Positions 18,339-26,571 of a stretch of 64,000 bases of DNA are shown in pieces. The stretch comes from Paraburkholderia ultramafica (GTDB lineage: Bacteria; Pseudomonadota; Gammaproteobacteria; Burkholderiales; Burkholderiaceae): assembly GCF_902859915.1 (NCBI RefSeq), contig NZ_CADIKK010000002.1, positions 248,001-312,000 of the forward strand. Direction: 5' to 3'. Below the pieces are notes generated by a model that saw only the letters and a program-made list of their open reading frames with translations, was not told the DNA's origin and ran no database searches. Every line of letters starts with the position of its first letter. Within the stretch, counting starts at the first letter, position 1. Both the position numbers and the translations under genes were made by a program.

Positions 18339-20435
18339 ATGTCCAGATATCGTATTGATCTCGTTGTGTTTCTGGCAGGTCTGGCCGCTGCGTGCTGGAT
18401 CGCCGCCAGCTATGTCGGTTCGAACCCATTGGCGCTGGCCGTCACCCTGTTGATCGTTGCGTGCTACCTGGCGGGCGCGCTCGAATTGCGCCGCTACAGC
18501 CAGGCGACTGCCACATTGACTCGCGCGCTCGCGGGGCTGTCCGCGCCGCCGCCGAGCCTCGCCGCGTGGCTCGACCCGCTGCATCCAGGCCTGCGCAACG
18601 CGGCGCGGCTGCGCATCGAGGGCGAGCGCGTGGCCTTGCCGGGACCGGCGCTGACACCGTATCTCGTTGGCCTGCTGGTGTTGCTGGGCATGCTGGGCAC
18701 GCTGCTCGGCATGGTGGCGACGCTGCGCGGCACCGGCATCGCGCTGGAGAGTGCCACCGACCTGCAGGCGATCCGCGCGTCGCTGGCGGCGCCGGTCAAG
18801 GGGCTGGGCTTCGCGTTCGGCACCTCGATTGCGGGCGTGGCAACTTCCGCGATGCTGGGGTTGCTGTCCGCGTTGTGCCGCCGCGAGCGGCTCGAAGCGG
18901 CGCAGATGCTCGACGTGAAGATCGCGACGAGCTTGCGTGTCTACTCGCAGACCCATCAGCGCGAGGAAAGCTTCAGGCTGCTGCAGCGCCAGGCTGAGGT
19001 GATGCCCACGCTGGTCGAGCGGCTGCAGACGATGATGGCGGCCATCGAGCAACAGAGCGCCGCGTTGAGCGAGCGGCAGATTGCGAGGCAGGACGCGTTC
19101 CATCGCAAGACCGAGACCGCTTACCTGCGACTCGCGGGCGCCGTCGAGCAATCGTTGAAGGACAGCGTCGCCGACAGCGCGCGCGCCGCCGGCGCGGCGT
19201 TGCAGCCGATCATGGAAGTCACGCTGGCCGGTCTCGCGCGCGAGAGCGCTGCTTTGCACGACACGGTATCCACTGCGGTGCAGCGGCAGCTCGACGGACT
19301 GTCGAGCGGCTTCGAGGCGACGACCACGCGCGTCGCGGACCTCTGGAATAACGCACTGACCGGGCAGCAGCGCTCGAACGACGAACTGGCCGGGCATCTG
19401 CGCACGTCGCTGGAGCGCGTCGCCGAAACCTTCGAACAACGTTCGGCTGCGCTGCTGGACGGCGTGTCCGCGCGGCTGGACGCGACGGCGGGCAGCGTGT
19501 CGCAAGCGTGGCAGGACGCGTTGTCACGGCAGGAAAGCGTCGGCGAGAAGCTGGCGGCGAATAACCAGCAAGCGCTGGCGACGGCTGCGGCGACCTTCGA
19601 GCAGCATTCGGTGTCGCTGCTGCGCACGGTTGGTCAGTCGCATGCGGACTTGCAGACCGACCTGGCTTCGCGCGATGAACAGCGGCTGGCCGCCTGGACC
19701 GAGACGCTTGGTTCGATGGCGACGACGTTGAGCGAGCAGTGGGAACAGACAGGCGCACGCGCCGCGAGCCGTCAGCAGGAGATCTGCGAGACGCTGGCGC
19801 AAACCGCACGCGATATCTCCGCGCAAACGCAAGCGCATGCGAGCGACACGATCGGCGAGATCGGCCGCCTCGTGCAAGCCGCATCGGAAGCGCCGAAGGC
19901 CGCGGCCGAAGTCGTCGCCGAACTGCGTCAGAAGCTCTCCGACAGCATGGTCCGCGACACCGCGATGCTGCAGGAGCGCAGCCGTTTGCTGGAAACGCTG
20001 GAGACGTTGCTCGATGCGGTGAACCTCGCGTCCACCGGGCAGCGCACGGCCGTCGACGCGCTGGTCGCCACGTCGGCGGATCTGCTGGAGCGCGTCGGCA
20101 CCCGCTTCACCGACCACGTCGAGCGCGAGACCGGCAAGCTCGGCGCGGTTGCCGCGCAAGTCACCGGCAGCGCCGTTGAAGTGGCGAGCCTCGGCGATGC
20201 GTTCGGCGTGGCCGTGCAGGTGTTCGGCGAATCGAACGACAAGCTGGTGACTCACCTGCAACGGATCGAAACCGCGCTGGACAAGTCCCTTGCACGCAGT
20301 GACGAACAACTGGCCTATTACGTCGCGCAGGCGCGTGAAGTCATCGACCTGAGCGTGATGTCGCAGAAGCAGATCGTCGAAGACCTGCAGCATCTCGCGG
20401 GCCAGCGCGCGTCCGCCGGAGCCGATGTCGTATGA
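18339..20435 (+). CDS. DUF802 protein with MotA/ExbB-like membrane core and very long helical tail (ZorA-like)
   Basis: The 698-residue protein has four predicted membrane helices, at about residues 7-26, 30-49, 106-128 and 156-178. The last two read like the MotA/TolQ/ExbB core: YLVGLLVLLGMLGTLLGMVA and LGFAFGTSIAGVATSAMLGL. Residues 180-698 are an unbroken helical, Gln/Glu/Ala-rich tail with heptad-like repeats (SVSQAWQDALSRQES type), suited to a long cytoplasmic rod. ZorA of Zorya antiphage systems has this layout and nearly this length. I placed the start at 18339 because it opens directly on the first membrane helix. The next gene overlaps by four bases. Motor function is inferred, not shown. 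Confidence 0.85.
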   Translation: MSRYRIDLVVFLAGLAAACWIAASYVGSNPLALAVTLLIVACYLAGALELRRYSQATATLTRALAGLSAPPPSLAAWLDPLHPGLRNAARLRIEGERVALPGPALTPYLVGLLVLLGMLGTLLGMVATLRGTGIALESATDLQAIRASLAAPVKGLGFAFGTSIAGVATSAMLGLLSALCRRERLEAAQMLDVKIATSLRVYSQTHQREESFRLLQRQAEVMPTLVERLQTMMAAIEQQSAALSERQIARQDAFHRKTETAYLRLAGAVEQSLKDSVADSARAAGAALQPIMEVTLAGLARESAALHDTVSTAVQRQLDGLSSGFEATTTRVADLWNNALTGQQRSNDELAGHLRTSLERVAETFEQRSAALLDGVSARLDATAGSVSQAWQDALSRQESVGEKLAANNQQALATAAATFEQHSVSLLRTVGQSHADLQTDLASRDEQRLAAWTETLGSMATTLSEQWEQTGARAASRQQEICETLAQTARDISAQTQAHASDTIGEIGRLVQAASEAPKAAAEVVAELRQKLSDSMVRDTAMLQERSRLLETLETLLDAVNLASTGQRTAVDALVATSADLLERVGTRFTDHVERETGKLGAVAAQVTGSAVEVASLGDAFGVAVQVFGESNDKLVTHLQRIETALDKSLARSDEQLAYYVAQAREVIDLSVMSQKQIVEDLQHLAGQRASAGADVV

Positions 20436-21079
20436 GCGAGGAAATCGACGGCGGCGTGGAGCCGGCCGCGCCGATCTGGCCGGTGTTTGGCGACCTGATG
20501 TCGGTGCTGCTGGGTGCCTTCGTGCTGATTCTGGTGAGCGTCATCGGCGTGCAGCTCGAGCTATCGAACAAGCTGGAGCAGGAGGTCAAGCAGCGTCAGG
20601 CGGAAACGCAGCGCCGCAAGACCCTGGAGCAGGCGTTGGCCGGGCCGCTGGCGGCAGGGCGTGTGACGCTCGTCAACGGACGCATCGGCATTAGCGGCAA
20701 CGTGCTGTTCGCGCTGAATTCCGCTCAGTTGCAGCCGCAAGGCCGCGATCTGCTGAAGTGCCTGGCCGGACCGCTGTCCGCTTATCTGCAGGCCAACGAC
20801 GAAATCCTGATGGTGAGCGGCTTTACCGACGACCAGCGCCTGCGCGAAGGCAATCGTCGCTTTGCCGACAACTGGGAACTGTCGGCCCAACGCGCGTTGA
20901 CGGTGACTCGTGCATTGATCGACGCGGGCGTGCCGGCGCCGTCGGTGTTTGCGGCCGCGTTCGGCTCCGGGCAACCGGTGAGTTCGAATGCCGACGACCA
21001 GGGGCGGGCCAAAAACCGCCGCGTGGAAATTGCGCCGATCCCGAGGCCGTCGACTGCAACGGTGAAGCCCGGTGCGTAG
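20432..21079 (+). CDS. MotB/ZorB-like protein with one membrane helix and OmpA peptidoglycan-binding domain
   Basis: A 215-residue protein that overlaps the DUF802 gene by four bases (ATGA). Residues 16-41 form one membrane helix, WPVFGDLMSVLLGAFVLILV. The Asp at residue 21 sits where MotB has its ion-channel Asp (ADFMTAMMAFF in E. coli). A short charged linker follows. Residues 85-205 are an OmpA/MotB domain with FALNSAQLQPQGRDLL, VSGFTDDQ, NWELSAQRALTVTRALID and the final AKNRRVEI. This domain binds peptidoglycan. With the four-helix partner it should form a cell-wall-anchored, ion-driven complex like MotAB or ZorAB. Confidence 0.88.
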   Translation: MSEEIDGGVEPAAPIWPVFGDLMSVLLGAFVLILVSVIGVQLELSNKLEQEVKQRQAETQRRKTLEQALAGPLAAGRVTLVNGRIGISGNVLFALNSAQLQPQGRDLLKCLAGPLSAYLQANDEILMVSGFTDDQRLREGNRRFADNWELSAQRALTVTRALIDAGVPAPSVFAAAFGSGQPVSSNADDQGRAKNRRVEIAPIPRPSTATVKPGA

Positions 21080-21779
21080 CAACGACAGCGGCGATAACGG
21101 CGATAGCGGCGATACCCGCGTGACAAGCGAAGCCCGCGCGACGCTCGACGCGTGGCGCGAGCGCGGCGCGGATCGCCTGGACCCGGTCCGCTTTCATTTC
21201 ATCGCGGCGCTGGAGCGGCGCGCGGCCACCCATAGCGGCGAAGCGCGACGCGTCCTCGACGACAGGCTGTCAGCATTGCTCGACGCCTATGCAGCGGATC
21301 TTGAGCGCGCCACGGCTGCGGTTGCCGAAGCGGACGCCGTCGCGCTGACATCGGCCTCACGGGAGCCCGCTCACGAAACGCTTGCGGGACTGATCGACCA
21401 CATCGCCCGTCGTATGCCGGCGGATCGCGATGGCGCCGCTTCGTATCCAGAGTTGCCGGCGCTCGATTACTTCAGGGAAGTCTGGTCCAAAGTCCGTGCC
21501 GAGAAACAGTTGCGCCAGTCGCTGGCGCAAGTGCCTGGGAATGCCGGCCCGCTCAACTCGAGCAGCCTCGTGCACCGGTCACTCTCGTTGATGCGCGAGT
21601 TGTCGCCGGGGTATCTCAAGCAGTTTCTGTCGTACGTCGATACCTTGGCGTGGATGGAGCAGTTGAACGGCGGCGGCGCGCCCACGGGTAAAGAAGCGCC
21701 TCGCGCCGGAACTGCCAGCAAAGGTGCTCGGAGCAAAGCGCGCCAGGACGCTAGCGCCGCGCCGTTCCGGCTGCGCTGA
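21072..21779 (+). CDS. DUF2894 family protein, last gene of the ZorAB-like cluster
   Basis: A 235-residue soluble protein beginning at GTG and overlapping the OmpA gene by eight bases. The first half is helical (TLDAWRERGADRLDPVRFHF, a typical start for this family) and rich in Ala/Arg. The second half has LDYFREVWSKVRAEKQLRQS and LVHRSLSLMRELSPGYLKQF. The C-terminal 35 residues are low-complexity and basic. No enzymatic motif is visible. DUF2894 genes are known mainly from this neighbourhood, so it is most likely an accessory or effector of the membrane complex. Confidence 0.8.
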   Translation: MRSNDSGDNGDSGDTRVTSEARATLDAWRERGADRLDPVRFHFIAALERRAATHSGEARRVLDDRLSALLDAYAADLERATAAVAEADAVALTSASREPAHETLAGLIDHIARRMPADRDGAASYPELPALDYFREVWSKVRAEKQLRQSLAQVPGNAGPLNSSSLVHRSLSLMRELSPGYLKQFLSYVDTLAWMEQLNGGGAPTGKEAPRAGTASKGARSKARQDASAAPFRLR

Positions 21780-21784
21780 CGCGT

Positions 21785-22036
21785 TTAGTCGAAATCGAAC
21801 ACATCGAAAATCGAGCGTTTCTTTTTATGCCCTCGATACCCGGTCCGATGATCGTCGTACCCGCGATTGCGGTCTGCTTCATACGCGTGGTCCCTGTCGC
21901 GCTGACCATCGCGACCGGCGCGTGCAGTCGATGAAGCGTCGACATGCTCCGCGCCCTGCGCAATCAGTTTGTCGAGTTCGCCGCGGTCGAGCCACACGCC
22001 GCGGCAGACCGGACAGTAGTCGATCTCGATCGGGCG
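21785..22036 (-). pseudogene. 3' part of a zf-TFIIB zinc-ribbon protein gene
   Basis: The frame contains IEIDYCPVCRGVWLDRGELD, the second half of a TFIIB-type zinc ribbon, then a charged Arg/Asp/His-rich tail ending SIFDVFDFD. Intact members begin with a first CPxC pair about 20 residues earlier, which completes the four-Cys zinc site. That part is missing here and is replaced by DNA from a terC gene. An ATG inside the terC DNA could give a 103-residue fusion, but it would carry only half of the zinc site. Confidence 0.7.
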
Positions 22037-22301
22037 CGCCACGAAAACTCGTGACCGAAGAGCGTGATCGCGGCTTCGGTCAGTTGCGCGATCCACGCGA
22101 CTGTGCCGAGCAGCGCCAGCCGCATCACGAGCGCAAGCAGGATGCCGACGCGCTGCGTGCGCGTTGTGCTTCGGGCAGCTTGTTGCTGAGGATCGAGATG
22201 AGGATCAGGTTGTCGATGCCGAGCACGATTTCCATCACGACCAGCGTCAGGAGCGCTGCCCATGCGGCGGGATCGGCGATGAGTACGGGCAGGGAGTCCA
22301 T
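22037..22301 (-). pseudogene. 5' fragment of a TerC-family membrane protein gene, frameshifted
   Basis: From the ATG at 22301 the frame reads [20 protein letters not shown], then [20 protein letters not shown] with the conserved acidic membrane motif of TerC. After the residues KLPEAQR a shift occurs near 22160, and the normal continuation ([20 protein letters not shown], then EAAITLFGHEFSW) is found in another frame. The sequence ends abruptly at about 22040, where zf-TFIIB DNA begins. Full TerC proteins have about 230-320 residues. Both the frameshift and the truncation argue for a dead gene. Confidence 0.75.
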
Positions 22302-22391
22302 GGAGTCGTGGGAAAAAGCGATGCGGTGAATGACGCGGAACCGCCATCATCGTCGTCTTCATGGTTCGGATAAATCAGTGATAAGCTGAAT

Positions 22392-22416
22392 GACATATCG
22401 TTTATTTCGAAATGTC
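22392..22416. promoter_or_regulatory. Inverted repeat before the NhaR-like LysR gene
   Basis: GACATATCG (22392-22400) and CGAAATGTC (22408-22416) pair with one mismatch and a 7-base AT-rich spacer. The element ends six bases before the start codon at 22423. Its location suits autoregulation by the LysR protein. Confidence 0.4.
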
Positions 22417-22422
22417 TGAAGC

Positions 22423-23304
22423 ATGCTCAACTACCGTCACCTGTACTATTTCTGGATCGTCGTAAAGGAGGGCGGCTTCGCGCGCGCGGCCGAACGGCTC
22501 GACATGGCCGTCCAGACGATCAGCGCGCAGGTGCGCGAGCTGGAGAAATCGATCGGGCGTCAGTTGCTGAAGCCCGCCGGGCGCGGCGTCACGATGACCG
22601 AGGCTGGCGAGACGGCCTTCAATCGCGCGGAGCAGATTTTTCAGCTCGGCGAGGCGCTGCTCGACGAAATGCGCGATGCGGGCGGCGAAGGTATCGCCCG
22701 GCTCGCCGTCGGTTTGTCCGACGGCATTTCAAAGCTCGCCGCGCATGCGCTCCTTGCGCCAGTGCTCGATACGCCGTCGCTCAGGCTGCTCTGTCACGAC
22801 GGCGAACCTGCGCACCTGTTGTCGGAGCTCGCGCTGCATCGGCTCGATCTCGTACTCGCGTGCCAGCCGGCGCCGCCCAACGCGGACCTGCGCGTGCTGA
22901 GTCAGCGCCTTGTCGGCTCACCGGTGGATTGGTATGGGCCCACGGAGACGGTTCGCAAGTCCGCGCGTGCTGGTTTTCCGCAGTGCCTCGCCGAGGTGCC
23001 CGTGCCCCTGCCGACCCGGCACGGCGCGTTGCGTGCGCGGCTCGACCGCTGGTTCGAGGCCGAAGGCATCCGGCCGCGAATTGTCGGGGAATTCGAGGAC
23101 AGCGCGCTGATGGCCGTGTTCGCCGCGCGCGGTCTCGGCGTGTTTCCGCTCGCGGAACTGGGCGCGGAGGACTTGTCGTTGCTGCGCGGCCTGCGCTGGC
23201 TGGGTCGTGCGCAAGGCGTGGTCGAAGAGATCCACGCGATCCGGTCGCGGCGCGGGCAGCACCATGCGCTCGCTTCCCAGGTGCTCGCCGCCGCACGGTC
23301 GTAA
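22423..23304 (+). CDS. LysR-family regulator of the NhaR group
   Basis: A 293-residue protein with an N-terminal helix-turn-helix, MLNYRHLYYFWIVVKEGGFA and RAAERLDMAVQTISAQVREL, which is the characteristic start of NhaR-type regulators. The rest is the substrate-binding-like effector domain. E. coli NhaR responds to sodium and controls a Na+/H+ antiporter and an adhesin locus. Here no antiporter is adjacent: on one side lies the terC/zf-TFIIB debris, on the other a TerB-like gene. Its target is therefore unknown. Confidence 0.8.
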   Translation: MLNYRHLYYFWIVVKEGGFARAAERLDMAVQTISAQVRELEKSIGRQLLKPAGRGVTMTEAGETAFNRAEQIFQLGEALLDEMRDAGGEGIARLAVGLSDGISKLAAHALLAPVLDTPSLRLLCHDGEPAHLLSELALHRLDLVLACQPAPPNADLRVLSQRLVGSPVDWYGPTETVRKSARAGFPQCLAEVPVPLPTRHGALRARLDRWFEAEGIRPRIVGEFEDSALMAVFAARGLGVFPLAELGAEDLSLLRGLRWLGRAQGVVEEIHAIRSRRGQHHALASQVLAAARS

Positions 23305-23356
23305 TCGCACCATGCACTCGACGTGCGCGGCGGCGTTCTGTGCCGCGGGCTTGCGT

Positions 23357-23752
23357 TTATTGGCGGATTTTTGGACCCCACGCGTTGAACACCGCGGCGA
23401 GCAACGCGATCTCGCCGTCCGCCAGATGGCCGTCCGCGACCGTCACCGCGAGGCACAGGCGGATGACTTTGTGACGCAATACAGGGTCGTCGATTTCGTC
23501 GATCAGCGTGGCGAGCTGGGCGGTGTCGAGATGGTCCACCGCCAGCTCGGGCGACATGTGCGCGATCGAGCGATCCTCGCACAGCGTCTGCACGATCTGT
23601 GCGAATTGCGCCGGTGCAAGACCGAGTTGGTCTGCGATGCCCAATATTTCGAGTGCGCGTTCCTCCGAGCTGCACACGTGCCCGTCGGAAGTCAGCGCGA
23701 GCGCCACGATGCGTGCAGCGGCCTGAGGACTGTTGCGCGGATAGGTTCGCAT
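23357..23752 (-). CDS. TerB-like tellurite-resistance family protein
   Basis: The ATG at 23752 has AAGGAA upstream and gives a 131-residue all-helical protein. The pattern ARIVALALTSDGHVCSSEER, then the matching second half CLAVTVADGHLADGEIALLA, is the duplicated acidic-loop signature of TerB-like domains, in which Asp/Glu loops bind metal ions. TerB proteins act with TerC-type membrane proteins in stress and metal responses. A decayed terC lies 1 kb away on the same strand, which may be the remains of a functional link. Confidence 0.75.
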   Translation of the reverse strand: MRTYPRNSPQAAARIVALALTSDGHVCSSEERALEILGIADQLGLAPAQFAQIVQTLCEDRSIAHMSPELAVDHLDTAQLATLIDEIDDPVLRHKVIRLCLAVTVADGHLADGEIALLAAVFNAWGPKIRQ

Positions 23753-23899
23753 GATAGGTTCCTTTGCGCGGACGCTGTCCGCAGTGATGAGGAGCCTCAG
23801 TCTGCGGCAGGGTGTGGATCGGATAAACCTGCTATTTAAAGAGCGAAGGTTCGGAAAAGACGAAGCGAGGGCGGCAGGGTGGATGAGAAGGTCGGCGGA

Positions 23900-24113
23900 C
23901 GCTTGAGCAAGCTTTCCGCGCCGCTCGGCGCATGTGAGGAAGCGCCGGATGGCGCGGCTTGCCGATTCATCCTCGGCCAGTTGAAGAACCCCTACTTTCT
24001 CGGCGACGAGCCCGGACTCACGCAAACTTCAGGCTGGGTCGACGCATGGACTTCGAAGCCGAGTGCCTACGTCGTAGCGGCCGAAAACTCGCGCGACGTA
24101 GCGGAGGCCATCA
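23900..24113 (+). pseudogene. N-terminal fragment of an FAD-linked oxidase
   Basis: About 70 residues resemble the beginning of berberine-bridge-type FAD oxidases in Burkholderia: GQLKNPYFLGDEPGLTQTSG, then WVDAWTSKPSAYVVAAENSR and DVAEAI. The Gly/His flavin-attachment motif that should come next is absent, and the frame continues in unrelated sequence to a stop at about 24148. Intact proteins are near 550-600 residues, so nearly all of the gene is lost. The continuing piece in another frame (LGLTPELIEQGGAAGSELER) could be part of a further unidentified gene. Confidence 0.6.
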
Positions 24114-24232
24114 AGGTTGGGTGGGATTGCGGGAAGAGTTGGGGCTGACGCCGGAGTTGATTGAGCAGGGTGGGGCGGCAGGCAGTGAGTTGGAGCGGCA
24201 ACTTGTCTCGCAGTAGTCGTTTTGCCTGGACA

Positions 24233-24426
24233 GCGCGAAGGTGGTCGGGCTGCAACCCGAACTCGCGAGAATCGCTGCCATTGCAAACGCGCGCGGCCAC
24301 GGCGAGTTGCTACCGCGATATTGGCGCTATGCCGGCTGGTGGACGTTGCCCGGATATCCGGCGTTTGCTTCGATGCTGGGCGTCTACTATCTGATGGTAT
24401 TCAAGCCCACGCCTGGGATGACGTGA
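24233..24426 (+). pseudogene. C-terminal fragment of a DUF2269-type membrane protein
   Basis: The last 60 or so residues before the stop at 24424-24426 read ELLPRYWRYAGWWTLPGYPA followed by FASMLGVYYLMVFKP, a final membrane helix and tail typical of DUF2269 integral membrane proteins. The other helices are missing, and no start or ribosome site fits. It lies among the debris that includes the FAD oxidase fragment. Confidence 0.5.
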
Positions 24427-24512
24427 GCAGTTGCCCACCGCGTTTCGTAACCGGCCTGCTCGTCCAGCAATACATGGCATATTGACGACACCCGCCATCA
24501 CCGGAGCCCGCC

Positions 24513-25187
24513 ATGCGAATCCAGACATCATTTCTATTCGATCTCGACGGCACGCTCGTCGATAGCGTCTACCAGCACGTGCTCGCCTGGAAAGAAGCGC
24601 TGGACAGTGAAGGCATCCCGCTGTCGGTCTGGCGGATTCATCGCAAGATCGGCATGAGCGGCGGCCTGTTCACGAATCAACTGCTACGCGAGACGCACGG
24701 TGAAATCAGCGTCGAGCGGGGTGAGCGGCTGCGTCGTGCACACGCCGTGGCCTATCAGCGAATGCGTGCGCAGGTGTGCCCGCTGCCGGGCGCCCGCGAA
24801 TTGCTCGACGCGCTGACGCAGGCCGGAACGCCGTGGGCAGTGGCGACCAGCGGCCGGATGGAGACCGCCGCGCTCAATCTGGAGGCGCTGGGCGTCGACC
24901 CGGCGCAAGCGGTTGTCGTGACGCGCGACGACGTCAAATACGCGAAGCCCGACCCGGACCTGTTCATTGCTGCCGCGCAGCGCCTCGGCGTGCCGATCGA
25001 GCACACGGTCGTGGTCGGCGACAGCATCTGGGACATGCTCGCCGCGCGGCGATGCCGTTCGCTAGGCGTGGGCCTGCTGTCGGGCGGATACGGCACGGAG
25101 GAACTCGAACGCGCGGGCGCGTTGCGGGTCTACGACGATCCGGCCGACCTGCTGGAACATCTGGACGAAGTGGCGTCGCGGCCCTGA
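24513..25187 (+). CDS. HAD-superfamily sugar-phosphatase/phosphoglucomutase-like hydrolase
   Basis: The start has GGAG upstream. The 224-residue protein shows the HAD motifs in order: motif I FLFDLDGTLVDS (nucleophile Asp10 and acid/base Asp12), motif II with the Thr/Ser in WAVATSGRME, motif III Lys in YAKPDPDLF, and motif IV VVGDSIWDMLAA. The helical cap of about 70 residues after motif I (RIHRKIGMSGG) is the beta-phosphoglucomutase/phosphonatase-like cap. It probably hydrolyses a small phosphate ester. The gene stands alone between the debris and the convergent membrane-anchored hypothetical gene. Confidence 0.85.
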   Translation: MRIQTSFLFDLDGTLVDSVYQHVLAWKEALDSEGIPLSVWRIHRKIGMSGGLFTNQLLRETHGEISVERGERLRRAHAVAYQRMRAQVCPLPGARELLDALTQAGTPWAVATSGRMETAALNLEALGVDPAQAVVVTRDDVKYAKPDPDLFIAAAQRLGVPIEHTVVVGDSIWDMLAARRCRSLGVGLLSGGYGTEELERAGALRVYDDPADLLEHLDEVASRP

Positions 25188-25257
25188 CTCTTCGGCGTGA
25201 TGGTGCTCGAAGCATGCGCGCGGTCGCCGCGCAACGACGCGCGCAACGCGCATCGGT

Positions 25258-26010
25258 TCAGCGCTTGTCGGATTGCCACGTCGACGAAGATGACGGCGTC
25301 ACCTTCGAGGACTCCCTGACCAGTTGATCGGTCATCGCCGACGCGACCGGATTCGAGCCTCGGCCAGTCGGGCCGCTGTCGCTGCCGTTGCCGCTGCTGC
25401 TGTTTGGCGGTAGCGGCAGCGACGGATCGGGCTTGGCGGACTCCTTGACGAGTTGCGCCGTCAGCGCCGCCGATACCTGGTTCGAGCCGCTGCGTTGCGC
25501 ATCGTCATGCTTGCGCCCACGCGTCTGTTCGGCCTGCATGACCGGTTTCGACTGCGTATGGGCGGACTGTTGGACTTGCGCCGGGGCGACCGTGGGGGCT
25601 ACAGGTTGCGATCCAATCGCGGCGTGCCTGGCCGCCTGGCCGGCGTCAGGCGCGATAGTCGCGACAGCCGGGGCGGGCGTAACCGTCGCAGCCTTTGGAG
25701 CCGTCGCGGCCGTCGTGGCCTTCGCAGCCAGGGCGGGCGCAACCGTCGCAGCCTTCGGAGCCGCCGGAGCCGGCGTCACCACGGCGCGCATGTCCATGCC
25801 GCCGGCAGGCGGCATCGCGCGAACCACACTGCCGGCCACCACATGAGTTTCGCTGGCCACGGAGTCGTCCGCTGCCGCTGTGATGGCGCTGCTGGTCACG
25901 GTGCCGGTTACCGCCGGCCGCCGTTCGTCTTTCGGAAAAAGTAGATAACCGGCGACGCCGAGATCAATCACGAGCAGGCCGATTATCAACACCTTGCCGG
26001 TATTCGTCAT
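25258..26010 (-). CDS. Membrane-anchored Ala/Pro-rich hypothetical protein with a duplicated C-terminal motif
   Basis: A single N-terminal membrane helix, KVLIIGLLVIDLGVAGYLLF (residues 6-25), is followed by about 150 residues of Ala/Pro/Thr repeats such as PKAATVAPA. Two copies of a 19-residue motif follow, at residues 175-193 (GSNQVSAALTAQLVKESAK) and 218-236 (GSNPVASAMTDQLVRESSK), separated by a Pro/Ser/Gly linker. The layout suggests a periplasmic stalk ending in two small binding elements. I do not recognise a family. The DNA is locally repetitive at 25670-25770 because of the Ala/Pro repeats. Confidence 0.6.
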   Translation of the reverse strand: MTNTGKVLIIGLLVIDLGVAGYLLFPKDERRPAVTGTVTSSAITAAADDSVASETHVVAGSVVRAMPPAGGMDMRAVVTPAPAAPKAATVAPALAAKATTAATAPKAATVTPAPAVATIAPDAGQAARHAAIGSQPVAPTVAPAQVQQSAHTQSKPVMQAEQTRGRKHDDAQRSGSNQVSAALTAQLVKESAKPDPSLPLPPNSSSGNGSDSGPTGRGSNPVASAMTDQLVRESSKVTPSSSSTWQSDKR

Positions 26011-26571
26011 ATTTAACCAACGGATCTTTCAAGGATTGTGATAAGTCGATGATAAACGACTGCTTCCCGAACGATCGTTCGCATCGCGCGGCAACGATGG
26101 CTGATGTCTGAATGGAGCTTGAACGGGCCAGGTCGCGTGCCCTCTACTGTGGCGATCAAGATTCCGTTGCGCCGCAGCGGTCTTTCTCCATTTCGCCCCA
26201 ATTTAGCCGGTACATGCAATCCGCATACGCATTGCTGGAATGCGACGCAAGTTTGTACTGTTCGGGCTAAGAGCCCTGTACTATACGGTTCAACGGGAGA
26301 CCGGCCTGTCCGCCAGCGTTCGACGATCTGGCGTAGGAACACGGACGAGGCGCGCCGGCCTGTCCCCCTGAAAATATTATGCTGCGACCGGCAACGGCAA
26401 AAACAACGCGCTGACCATACTGCACTCGGACGAGCGGTTCACGACGAGGTTTCGACCGCCGTTCATACCGGGGCTATCGCTGCGCGGCATGCCGTCCCGG
26501 CCACGCCTTTGCGTGGCTTGCCGGCCTGCCTCGGGAGTGCGCCAGCGGCGACGTGACGGACCACGTGAAAC
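26011..26571. other. Intergenic region of 561 bases
   Basis: No gene is evident. The region sits between two divergent genes and so should hold both promoters. It contains a perfect 14-base palindrome, CGAACGATCGTTCG (26068-26081), about 60 bases upstream of the membrane-anchored protein gene, which could be an operator. The middle part has moderate GC and open frames without family features. Confidence 0.4.

Noticed and set aside
21785..24430. Tellurite-resistance island (terC, terB)
   Set aside because: terC is broken and only a single TerB-like gene is intact; no terZADE genes are present, so no functional island can be claimed.
25670..25775. Repeated DNA that could be a minisatellite
   Set aside because: The repeats encode the Ala/Pro/Thr stalk of a membrane-anchored protein and follow its codon pattern, so they are treated as coding.
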